DNA of 64,000 nt from Acanthacorydalis orientalis (lineage: Eukaryota > Arthropoda > Insecta > Megaloptera > Corydalidae). Below are positions 23,684 through 34,952 of this stretch, one piece after another; within the stretch, counting starts at the first letter, position 1; each line of letters opens with the position of its first letter. A program made the translations under genes and the position numbers. The notes beneath the pieces are model-generated. The model did not search any database, was not told the DNA's origin, and was given only the letters and a program-made list of their open reading frames with translations. The DNA lies in assembly GCA_034766995.1 (NCBI GenBank), contig CM068317.1:38932249-38996248 (forward strand), written 5' to 3'.

Positions 23684-24813
23684 CTAGTGTTTCACTTGCG
23701 TTATGTAATCGAAAAGAGACAAAACACAGCAATGCTACGTAATTAAAATGAAATTAAAACCTTATATATTATGACTAGCCATCTTTTCATTAAAAATTAG
23801 AATGAAATGAATTGTATTTGAAAGAAAAGATACAAATTTTACTCATAAATTGCTTAATTTCTTCTAATTTGACTTTATTAACCTGCGATAATTGTAAGAA
23901 GAGATTACCAACATCTTCCTCTCTCTGAAATGTATAAATTAGTATCAGATATAAATTTTCTATGACGCAAAGACAAACGAAACAAGCTATTTACAAGAAT
24001 TAGACGTGAAATCTTTTTTTCTTAATAACAAAAACCCACATTTCTCCTCACTTTGTCCGTAACGTGGCCGTCTGCCCAGATCTAGCGAATCTGGTGATAC
24101 GGAAATTTTCACAATGGACAGGTTTTAAGTTTAATTCATTAAGTTTCGTTCTTAGGTATTTATATATGTTTAAATAAATTATGTTGGAAAAACCGATAAA
24201 CAGTTTCTTTCTTTCTATGTTTCTCTCCATTTTCCCGTCAATTTTCACGGGCTGTATACTAGTTTGAACATAATAAGTAATTAAATCTTTCATGTACTGT
24301 AAATTAACATTTTTGAATAACCGAATAAAATGGATTCTTCTCGCTATACAAATACTCGAATTAAAAACTAAATTAGACAAAATACACCGACGTGCATTTA
24401 AATGCTTAATGTGTATGCATTCAGTTCGTAAACAATAATAATCATTTATATATACGAAAATAGGTACATATTGTGGTAAACAATAAAATTGGTAACGGCA
24501 CGTACACAATTTTTTTTTCTGCAATAGGCGCCCACAATAACTTAACTTCGACACGGTTCACGAGAAAATAACATTAAAAACACAACAATAATAATACAGA
24601 ATGGAGGCTGTATTATTTTTAAACAGATACGTGAGGTTCGAGTAAACTTACATGATTTCTAACAAAAATGTTTATTATGTGTTAAATGAACTTCATATAT
24701 GTAACATCGCACTTGCAAAGGTAGGAAATAATATTCTTATAGGTATAAAACGCACACGTAGAGTATAATGCACCTTGATACATCCATAGATAAGTAACAC
24801 CTAATTATTGAAG

Positions 24814-24829
24814 ATATATATATATATAT
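24814..24829. repeat. Short (TA)n
   Basis: 16 bp of TA. Confidence 0.85.
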
Positions 24830-25689
24830 TTGTTATAGAAGATATATTTATTAATATACTATTGAAGATAAATTCATATAATATTGATAAACATTTACTT
24901 TTAGCAAATAGTAGTATTTAAATGTACATATATTTAGTAAGTTTCAGAAATGAATCAACACACTCCAAACGGCACGGAATTTTCTTTATTAAAATGTTTA
25001 ACAATTAATTATCTTTTCTTTGATTTACTAATAGATTGTATGCGCATATCCTTTATAAATGATGACATTTCCATACAAAAAAAAACTCATTAGTATACTG
25101 AAAAGGATAAATATAAATGACTGGAATTATAATGAAAAGTATTTTGTGGTTGTTGGAGTTTTAATTTATTTGTGAAAGTGAATTTAGCCACAGTCAAATT
25201 ATAATTACGGACAATATATTATTAAGTATGACAAAAATGTATTTCATGACAAGAACAGCTCATAAATCAAAAGTTACCTCATGCCATCAGCACATACATA
25301 CATTGGTTATATGATTTATATGCAAGAACAAAATAAGAGAAGTCTATTCAGTCTTTTTTCAAAATTAAGTTTGGTTTTTGCATTGCAATATTTTTCAGGT
25401 CGCACGTGTTTCAACGTTTAGGATTTCTTTCAAATATACTATTTTTTTTAAAAAAAATCAACAATACGATTTACTTGAAGAAAAAAGAAAATAAAAATTA
25501 CCAAAATAAATATACAAGATACTAGTATATAACTAGTCAAAACTGACGGAAAAATAGAAAGAAAAAACTGTTTATTGGTTTGTACAACATAATATATTTA
25601 AAAATATAAAATACTTAAAAATGCAACTTAATGGATTCAACTTGAAACCTATGAGCTGACAAAGCAAACATTCTCGTCACCATAGATAA

Positions 25690-25741
25690 ACATTTCTCGT
25701 CATCATGGACTTCGTCCAGTAGACAAAGTGACGAGAAATGT
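25690..25741. repeat. Cruciform-forming inverted repeat
   Basis: ACATTTCTCGTCA (25690-25702) pairs perfectly with TGACGAGAAATGT (25729-25741). Inside, TGGAC-TTC-GTCCA (25706-25718) forms a second perfect stem. A partial direct copy, CATTCTCGTCACCAT, lies just upstream. Confidence 0.8.
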
Positions 25742-27739
25742 AGGTTTTTATTATACAGAAGAATAGATAGATAGAAAAGACACAGAAATGATAGAAAATA
25801 ATATTTTTTGAAACCATAAATTTTATATCACTTATAAAAACTTTTATAGATTTTGGCAGGAAGGAGGGGTTCTATATTTTTACATTTTTTTTATTATTTT
25901 GAATAAATTTTGTAGCCAATGTGACTGATACGCAAAATTATATATTGAAATATTGAAAAATTAGAAATATTAAGAGGAAAAGACAAAAAACGTGTTAATT
26001 TGAAGCAACGAAATACAAAAAGGCTTAAGAACGATTAATAAGCAGGTGAAAGAAGAATGTTAGAAAATACATTATTAATATAGGGAAAAATTAAAAACTG
26101 GATCGTTCAACTGGAAAAAATTATAAAAAGACTCTTTCATATAGTAAATAGGTTTTAAACAGTGAAGAATACATCTAATATTAAAGGATTCAATCTTTTT
26201 TATATATTGTTATATTTGGTGAATATACTTGATTTCTCTTTGTTATATTTTTAAATATTATATTTAGGATCTTTATTGAGTTCCTTTTCTTTTTAGTCTT
26301 TATAACTACAATTTTTTTCTGATCAAAATATTGAATAACAGATTACTGAAAATGATAACATCGCCATGCAACCCTAAACGAATACAAGTTGTTATCGAAA
26401 TTATTAATAATTGATTATTTGTGTACTTTGATTAGAAAAAAGCTTTTTTATGGTTATGGAAGGTAAAAAATTTTAGTTGAAATTGAATTGAGTCACAGTC
26501 AACGAACAAAAAATGTATTAATGATTTTTATAAAATCAAATTTATCATATTGTTTATAATTTAAATTTTTTTATGAAAAACTGACAAACCTAAATAGAAA
26601 ATTATGAAACATTGGCCAGCATCTCAATATCCTTAACTTTAAAGAATATATGGACTGTCTGAGTGTGTGTATATGTGTGTGTACATATATATCCATATAC
26701 ATATAAGAAAGCATGTTTATATTAAAAAATTAAAATTCAATAAAACATATCAATTAAATTAATGTTTAATAAAAGACTGATGTTGTGATTTATTATGTTT
26801 GATTAGTAACGCATCATCACTGACCGTGACAATACTGAATCATTATAATAACTAAGGAAGCAATGATTCATAGACGGACAAGTTTCAATTTCAATTAGTG
26901 ACGGTATTTGAAAAACGTATTTGTTCAAATCCAAGTTGAGCATTGTATGAAGTATAGCTTCCATTAATAATTTGTGTCCGTATTCAAAAAATAAGAAGTT
27001 GGTAACAGATGCAATTAAAGTATTTCACATATTCTGTAGAGTTTAACGGATTTTTATACATGTTTTTAAAAGACTAATCTGTCCAATGTACATAAATAGA
27101 ATTCTGTGTATTTTAACGGAAATTTTTAATTAGGCGCCATCGTCGTCAATTAAATATCATCACGAAAATGCGAAGGCGAAAGAAATTGTAACGAAATTAA
27201 ATAATTTATTACACCAAGTAGAAAATTACAGTATTGAGACGATACGTAATAGTGGCTGAGACAGAAACTGTCATTTCGTATTGGCAGAAAAGGAACAACG
27301 TTAAAAAATACGTTACATACACTAATCATGATTTCTTTTGGAACATCAAATTTGATACAATTATCTCTGTCGGATGTCTAGTTATTTCGTACACGTATGA
27401 AACATTGTCTGTTTTGAGATGTCGTCGAAATTGCAGAGATAGGGGAAACCTAACCACATCGTTAAAAATATAACGAATCGTGGTTTTATTGGTGTAACAA
27501 TTTCTGTTCTTCTGAAAACCGTTGATTCTTTTAACTCGCTGTTTCCTGATTAAGTTAGAATCTGATGTTGAAATATACTTTTTCATGGGATAGTATTTCT
27601 AGTATTAAATAAAATATTATTAATTCTATTATTATCATTACAAGGTAGTTGCTGAAGACTGATAGTTATATTTATTCGTTTATTTATCGATTAAAATCAA
27701 ATTAATATGGTAATTTCAATTTTCAAAATTAATTTACTC

Positions 27740-27764
27740 AAAGGCATGGAAAAACCATGCCTTT
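27740..27764. repeat. Perfect 10-bp hairpin
   Basis: AAAGGCATGG-AAAAA-CCATGCCTTT: ten perfect base pairs around a five-base A loop. Confidence 0.85.
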
Positions 27765-28639
27765 ATTTAAAAGAGTCAGGCTCATTAGGTTACATCTATT
27801 ATTCAGTATCAAATCCAAAGACATCTTAATTTATTGTATTATAAACTAATAACTAACCGTTGGTATTAAACTGTATATTACCTGGAATTACAATTACCAT
27901 ACCTCCCGAAATCATATACAAACCGGCCAAGCTATGCGATAACACAAGTCATGAAGGTACAAGCAAGTCATTAAGTCACAATTCAGCACCCAGATCACAA
28001 TAGTGGTTTTAATTTATAACTCTTGTACTCACTGTCAAAATAAATGTAATATCGCAAAAAATAGACTTATTTTCTTTAATTGAAAAAGAGTCGAGTTTTC
28101 ACTCTCACTTAGTGCATAATTAAATCGGTAGTGTGTTATTCCCACACTCACCGGTAGTCGAGATTGTGTACCTTAGGGACATTATCTGAAATATTGTGTC
28201 TGTTTTATGTAATTTCTTATATTTATGTGAAAATCAGCAACATGTAGTTTCTAGAAATATTGACACGGCTACAAAATTCTTGGAATCAAACTGTGACTTT
28301 ATAAACAATTCAGAAAAGTAACCAGCCGTGTGTGTATTAAACATTTTAAATATTCAGAATTCATATTATTGACGTTGATGGTTATAGGATAGAGAAGACA
28401 TGTACATTTGTTTTAAAAAAAATATTTCATCCAACGTTACTGATGGAATGTAAATAACCAATTTATATTTCAGGTAATGCAATGAATACATTAAAATAAT
28501 TTTAAATAAATACGTCGTCGGGTTTCAAACGTTCTAAACGCAAATATGACGAAATTGTGTGGCTTTACCTTACTTCTTTTCCATTGTGGGCGTTTCATCT
28601 AAAATGTAGTTTAAAACCCATTAACGAGAATTCTCCAGC

Positions 28640-28830
28640 TACATACATACGGGGTCAAACGAAAATATGTGCGTGTACAGTGCGACCATTGCGACGTGAC
28701 GACGGCCCCGACGTACGGTCGACGAAAGGTCATGTCTTCAAGGTCGCCGGTACGAAATGGTGGGAGTTCATAGCCCGCTAGATTCCGTCAACCGTGCATT
28801 TTAGAGAATTCTCTGCGGACGCCGCGCGCG
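28640..28830. promoter_or_regulatory. CpG-rich patch, possible regulatory region
   Basis: A dense run of CpG (GCGACGTGACGACGG and GACGCCGCGCGCG) in an otherwise CpG-poor region. It includes AAAGGTCA (28725-28732) and TCAAGGTCG (28738-28746), which resemble nuclear-receptor half-sites in direct orientation. A plus-strand open frame covers part of it (to TAG at about 28781) but matches nothing I know. Promoter function is inference from composition only. Confidence 0.3.
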
Positions 28831-29466
28831 TGTGTGTGCATGTGTATTTTGTATTCAATTCGCTTACGTGCGTCTCTCTGTCTGACTCGCACGTGTTCCG
28901 AGAATTCGGTTGAATTTTTTCGACCACTCGTCGATGGAATTTTCTGTGTGCGTGCGTGTTTTTTTTATACGCAAACGTATGTCGTTTATCTCATTAGAAT
29001 GCGAAAAACGGATGTGGGGATTTGTAGGTGTTAAATTGAGAGAACAATTTGTTGCTAACAAGATAAAGGCTGGTAAAACAGCGTAACTGATTTATAAAAA
29101 ATTAGATGCTCTTAGTCTTTGTTTTCGGATTTCATATAATTGAATCCAATTTACTTAATATACAAGCATAGGATAGGACGTCGAGTATTAGTCAGATGCT
29201 AATTCTCAATTAACGACTGAAATACTCTTTCTGAATATAAAAATATTTTTTTATTTAATCACTTTGAACTCTTCATTAATAAATATAACCGTAAATAATA
29301 GAATAACATACATTCATAAATGTTAAAATTCAGATGGGGTGTTCATTGAACTAGAAGAAAAGATACCTAGGAAAAATATATCACGCCTGAAAGTATTACA
29401 CAAAAATATAACATTTTGTAGCAAATATTAAAAACATTGCGTCTTTCTGTGTATAATGTGTGTACG

Positions 29467-29472
<6 letters not shown>

Positions 29473-29516
<44 letters not shown>
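29473..29516. repeat. (TA)n microsatellite
   Basis: 44 bp of TA abutting the mariner left end. Confidence 0.95.
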
Positions 29517-29519
<3 letters not shown>

Positions 29520-29953
29520 GATCGCTTGGTAAGTTTGGTAAATTTCTATGATGTGGCACCACCAAAATTATTCGGTAACATCACGACTATCAAGTGCCAC
29601 TTTTCAAACAAGCATAGGCGAAATTTCAGCCAGAAGCGACGAGTTGTTCACGTTCTACAGATGTTTGAAGCAAGCATTGTAGCAGTTTGAAAGACGAACA
29701 GGTCTTTTTACGTTGATTCGTCGCCATGGACGAAACATGGATACAACACTACACACTTTAAAAATTTGTCTCAGTAGGAAGAAATTCTCGTGGGTAGAAT
29801 GAATAAGGCATCGCCGCCATTAATGGGTATTTTTCAGACTCACTGGATCAAGTGTATAGCCCTCAATGGAGACTATCTCGAGAAATAAAATTCTTTTTTT
29901 CTAAAAACGGGGTTTTACTTGCTTTTTTACCATACTTATCAAACGAGCCACAT
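29517..29953 (+). mobile_element. Decayed mariner element (internally deleted, about 0.44 kb)
   Basis: The left end GGATCGCTTGGTAAGTTTGG and the right end on the minus strand GGCTCGTTTGATAAGTATGG are inverted repeats (about 16 of 20 matches), extending to GGTAAA. The right flank is TA and the left flank is the TA array, consistent with a TA target. A mariner transposase remnant lies between them. A full element is about 1.3 kb, so roughly two thirds is gone. The exact outer boundary is uncertain by a few bases. Confidence 0.78.
29625..29888 (+). pseudogene. mariner transposase remnant
   Basis: In one frame, around 29711-29757, the reading is R*FVAMDETWIQHYT. D-E-T-W-I-x-H-Y-T is the block around the first catalytic Asp of mariner DD34D transposases. 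The TGA replaces an expected Arg codon. Upstream, KRRVVHVLQMFEA matches the linker region. Downstream, after a deletion, WIKCIALNGDYLEK ends at TAA (29886-29888), the usual mariner C-terminus (W.KCI...GDY.EK). The second and third catalytic Asp region is missing, so it is inactive. Confidence 0.78.
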
Positions 29954-29993
29954 GTATGTATGTATGTATGTATGTATGTATGTATATATATAT
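29951..29993. repeat. (TGTA)n then (TA)n
   Basis: About seven TGTA units followed by TATATATATA, lying exactly between the mariner and the pogo-type MITE. Confidence 0.95.
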
Positions 29994-30445
29994 AGTAAAC
30001 CCTCCTATAACGCGGAACTCTCATAACGCAGTTTCCATATGACCCGGAGCAAAAATTGCGACACCCCTCCTATAATGCAGTACTCTTATAACACGATTCC
30101 TATATAATACAACTTAATGAACTGAAGCAGTCTCCTATAGTATGAAATTTTCTATTACACTTTGAAATTAATGTGGGATTCCCCTGTTTTTTTCATGCAC
30201 GCACATCACCATTATTCAATAAAAATATTTTAAAATATCTCAACATATATATATTGCCTTTTGTATCTATAAAATTCTATTTCATAACCGTATTCATCGT
30301 AACAAGGTGCTCTGAGAATGCAGTTTTCATATAATTCAGAACGAATCAACCTGATTTATACGTACTTACATCTGAGTTTCACTTAACGCCGTTTCCATAT
30401 AACGCGGTACGAATTAATCGCGATATAGAACGAAGGGGTTGACTG
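29994..30445. mobile_element. pogo/Tigger-type MITE, 452 bp
   Basis: The left end (C)AGTAAACCCTCCTATAACGC and the right end on the minus strand CAGTCAACCCCTTCGTTCTA share CAGT.AACCC. TA lies on both sides (29993-29994 overlaps the end; 30446-30447). Terminus-like CTCCTATAA.GC repeats at about 30004 and 30068, and GTTTCCATATAACGC-like segments recur near both ends, forming tandem subterminal repeats. No transposase is present. Confidence 0.72.
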
Positions 30446-30457
30446 TATATGTGTGTG

Positions 30458-30458
<1 letters not shown>

Positions 30459-30509
<51 letters not shown>
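30459..30509. repeat. (TA)n microsatellite
   Basis: TA broken once by ACAT, followed by a GT run. Confidence 0.95.
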
Positions 30510-30512
<3 letters not shown>

Positions 30513-30769
30513 GTGTGTGTGTATGAATAATTCATCTGTTACAGTTAATGGTTAATTTAATAAACTGATGACGAACAGCTTTCGACTTTGAATATCAATA
30601 TCGTGCCGGATACCGCCCACTAGTTTATTGTTATGATACACAACTAAATATCTGTAAATAAATCGATTAAAAAGGTTCAGGTTGTCACAATAATATGAAA
30701 AACCAATTAATTTCGAATTCGTCAAGATATATTTTGCAGTTTACTCGAACTGTACCGTTCGATTGCATT

Positions 30770-31000
30770 CCGAATTGGTAACTTATCGCCGCATGTAGCA
30801 CGTTACCCAGTATGCTAAAACAGTGTGGTAAGAAATCCACGCAGAATCATATAATAGTGCAGCAGGATCACGGCGGCCGCTCCGATGGAATGTAGCCGGC
30901 TCACGGCACTGCGCTATCTCGAATCTCTTCGTGGCATTTTTTTCCCGTTCTGTAAATGTTGCGACACGTCCCGACCTAACCTAATCTTCTGTTCGTTTAA
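30770..31000. promoter_or_regulatory. CpG-rich patch, possible regulatory region
   Basis: GC-rich sequence with a NotI-type GCGGCCGC core (CACGGCGGCCGCTCCG), several GCCG/CGGC words and GACCTAACCTAATC, all isolated in AT-rich DNA. No open frame of note. Function is inferred only from composition. Confidence 0.25.
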
Positions 31001-31377
31001 CAATCGCTTCGATTAAGACTCTCTCTCGACTTCTGATTCTATTATTATAATGGTCTATCAATATATTGTGATGTTTTATTCGAACATGCATACCAAATAT
31101 GTTCGTATGTATATAAACTTGTACAATATGACATAGAGAGTTCTAATAGTAATAAATTCAAATACGAACAGATGAAAATTGATTTTTGTGTGTTTCTGTA
31201 AGTTACTTCCTGTGATACTTTTTTGATTGTTGTTTTCTCGGTCACTTTATCCATCATCTCCATTCTTCATATTGATATGAAGATAATTTTCAAGTATTTT
31301 TAATTAAAATGAATAATTAATTATTAATTAAAATGATATTGTCTGTACAAGATCGGTGTTGAAATAGTGCACGCAAA

Positions 31378-31450
31378 CAGGGCCGGATTTACACCAGGTG
31401 CCGCCCTTGGGCCACCAATCAAATCCAGCCCCCCACCTTCCAACTTTTGC
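31378..31450. mobile_element. Solo hAT-like terminus
   Basis: CAGGGCCGGATTTACACCAG followed by GTGCCGCCCTTGGGCC is a common type of hAT element end. I found no matching opposite end or 8-bp duplication, so the element is truncated or its far end is too diverged to see. Confidence 0.4.
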
Positions 31451-32561
31451 TCCAATAAATTAAAAGAAATTCGTGATTTTCTAGATTACAATTACACTTT
31501 TGTAAACTGTCAGACATTACACTATCGCAGTCAACGCGAAAAAAAAAAGTTAAATTCCGATTTTTAAAATAACCCGCTTCCTGTTATAGCTGCAAAATAA
31601 ATGTAAAAAAAATGGAATTTAATTCTCTATAACTTTAGTTTTCATATTTTTTTTCTTGTGATGAATATATTTTTATTTATTACAAAAAATCGGTAAAAAA
31701 AATTTTTTTTACAAGTATTTTGCATTTTTTTATTTTTTCGTTCGTTTGACGTTACAAATTACCATTAGCAAAGTTGTAGAGGATAAAAATGTACAACTTT
31801 CATATTAAACTATCAGGCAAAATAGAAAAAAAATCGATACACACACAAGTTTCTTTAAAAATTATTTATGTAGCAGAAATCATCTTTTATTTCCAAATAG
31901 ACATCTCTTTCGTTAGAAAAAAAAATTTTCTTTAATAAAAATGTATTTAAATTACAAAAAATACAAAATAAATAAAAATACATCATTGATTAGTATCAAG
32001 TTCCAATGTTTTGAAACGAGTAAAATCCTACATGTTCAACATTTATAAAAGTAATTATTTATACATTGAGATACAAGTACTTTAATATAAAATTTAAATT
32101 CTGAATAAAAAATAATTATTAAAAGTTTTATTTTTATGTTTATCTAACATTAGAAAAATATCATTTTTTTATTGCTTTAATTGAAAATGAATGTTTCTAT
32201 AATAAGAAATGATAACTATAGAAAATCAATTAAAAAATTATAAATAAAAATATGGGAGAGTACTACTTGTGTATTAAAAATAATTTCAGTTACAGCAACA
32301 AACCAGTAATTCCATTTGAAATTTAAAATAATTAATCTTAACATACCAACAACAAAAATATAACTGTAATACATACTGCTTTTTTATAAAAAGAGAATGA
32401 TATATATTAGATTTTACATTATTTTTGATTTATCAACTGATATTTCAATGTGCATTCATAAATCGCACATCTTAAATTATACATTATGAAACGACAAATC
32501 AATAATTTATATACAACAATGTAATGTATTAATAAAATGTATATTACAGATATAATAATTT

Positions 32562-32574
<13 letters not shown>

Positions 32575-32624
<50 letters not shown>

Positions 32625-32660
32625 ATTTGTATGTATGAATGTGTGTGTGTATAGATGTGT
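32575..32660. repeat. (TA)n-(TG)n compound array
   Basis: 40 bp of TA (32575-32614), then TGTG/TATG units to about 32660. Confidence 0.9.
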
Positions 32661-33409
32661 GTTCAACTTCATATCAAATAAAATTTTATTACTCCCATTA
32701 ATCAGCCGATAACAAATCGAACTCTCCCATCCGTCTTTTTATATAAATGATACCGTGTATTGATGTAAAGGCGTTAAATTATTGACACATAAAAAAAGTC
32801 TACGGTTTAGAAGTGAAAAAATATCGTACAGGTTTCCTGATATCCGAGTAGCATCTAGGTAACGGTACGTTTGATTAGAAACAGATATTATTATTGCAAC
32901 ATTCTGTTATGGTTCTTCTTTCTTTTCATCGTAATTTGTATCAAATTACCCCGGGGACTTGAACTTCCACAGCAAAACATTGCACGATACATAAAGTCAG
33001 CCGTGTATTTTTGTACGAAACGTGGATATTCTAGATAGAAATTAGTGTTTCTTCATCGTAAACGTAATTTGCGCTTGTAATGAGTGTTGCTGTACGCAGT
33101 TATAAGATTACATTTACTAGAAAATCAAGTGGAAATTACTAGACCTACTTGTTGAATATGTTTTATTACAAATCTGTATATTACTTCATTATATTTTGAG
33201 ATAAATCGAAGAAACACGTAGCACGTGAAGAAGAATTATTTATTTTCACATACATTTCATACAGATAAGTTTAATGAAAAAATAAAAAAAAAAAACACTA
33301 TTTTTAAGAGGGTGCCTATAAAGCTATCAAACTTTTGATATGAAGATTAATTTCGAATTAGTTACAGAGTTTAAAGACGAAAATTGTAACAAAAAAATAG
33401 ATAAAATTA

Positions 33410-33424
33410 TTAGCCGGCGGCTAA
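33410..33424. repeat. 15-bp palindrome
   Basis: TTAGCCG-G-CGGCTAA, perfect arms around one base, in AT-rich DNA. Confidence 0.8.
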
Positions 33425-34467
33425 GATAAGGCCAATACCTTTCTGTAACCGAAACCGACCACCGTACATCACTGCTTTACAAATCTTATTGTTCGTCCGC
33501 TCTTATTTCTTCATCATAACACACTTACGATTATACGATTAGTCTGTCACGGGTATTAAAATTCAAAATTCCAGTCCTGATCCAATATATAATTTAATTT
33601 TGAAAATAACCACGGCCGAAGTTATTATCGACGCATATCTTTTTTCAGATAATATAATATACACCACTAAAGATAAAAAAAAATCTATATAAGTTTCGAC
33701 ATTGTACAAGTAGATTGAATAATTATAGAGGTAATTACTGTTAAGAGCACGTATGAAATATCACAATCGAAAGTCAAATACTGTGACTTGTATAAGACAC
33801 ATAAAAACGATATTGAAACCTCAAATTGAATCATTTGAGGTACTCGGATACGATGTTTCAAATGTCTTTTGATTGAGATTTCCATATTGAATCGAACAAT
33901 GCCTTTCACACACGTAGCATAAAGATCAGACACCTGCATTCACTCAGTGAATCGTCGACCACGAAAAGACATTTGAAAAAGAAATGTATTCAGTATACAG
34001 CTGATTTATATATTCTTCAAATGGGTGCACATTCCTATGAAGAGAGGCCAGTATAAGTATTTTTTTTTATAATTCTTTATAAAGTATTCAAGCTTTCTAT
34101 GCGATGAGTAATTTAAAAGTTTGATTATTCCTTACTTTACTTCAATTATTTAATTATATGAAAAGAATGGTGAATCAGATGATGATTCAGATGACAAAAA
34201 ATAAAACTTTCAAGTATATCATACGAATAAAAAAGAATATTAATCTGTTTATTTTTTTATGGTATCTATAACTTCAAAACTAATACCTAGCTGACATTTT
34301 TAATACATATTTCAAATAATTTAAAAATGTGCATCTGAACTTTTATTCTTTCAAAACAGCCATATTTTGATTCCTGACAATTTTATTTACTGTTTAAAAG
34401 ATATGACGATTTTTTGACTTCATTTTCATTGAATAAATAATAATGACTTCATACATACACATATACA

Positions 34468-34474
<7 letters not shown>

Positions 34475-34514
<40 letters not shown>
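34475..34514. repeat. (TA)n microsatellite
   Basis: 40 bp of TA. Confidence 0.95.
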
Positions 34515-34519
<5 letters not shown>

Positions 34520-34868
34520 TTATCCTAAATATATTTATAATACGCCCAAGCTACAGAAACGTTTTAATTTCCAAATATTCTCAGAAAACATAAATAGTAA
34601 AGCATTAACTTCCAAAACTAGTAAGTAAACATGTTTTTATGATAAATTTGGATGAATAATTATAATATTTACAATTTTAATTAATTCAAATTATTTTAAT
34701 ACATTTTTTTTATTTTTTTTTATATTTTTGTTAGTGTCTTCTCTTTTGTATTTTTTTAGTAAATTTGGACAAAGCATTATGCAATATAATATTGGAACAA
34801 TAAATTAATTTTATGGTTTGTTCATTTATTATAAATCATGTAAAACAATTCAATTTCACTATAAAAAT

Positions 34869-34952
34869 GAGGTGGTCAATATATTTGCCACCGTGCATAC
34901 GTATTCAATTGTTTTCTTAAATGTTAGATGGCATTATAATTGACCACTCTCA
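34869..34952. repeat. Short foldback (84 bp)
   Basis: GAGGTGGTCAATATATTTGC at the left and, on the minus strand, GAGAGTGGTCAATTATAATG at the right are imperfect inverted repeats. They may be the palindromic end of a transposon; a piggyBac-like terminus (AGGGTTAA at about 35085) lies nearby without a clear partner. Confidence 0.5.

Larger units (their letters stand above)
30510..34868. other. Noncoding stretch
   Basis: It holds a CpG-rich patch at about 30770-31000 that includes GCGGCCGC and CCTAACCTAA. There is also a solo hAT-like end at 31378, a TA/GT array at 32575, a 15-bp palindrome at 33410 and a TA array at 34475. The region 31600-32570 is featureless AT-rich sequence. Confidence 0.5.
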
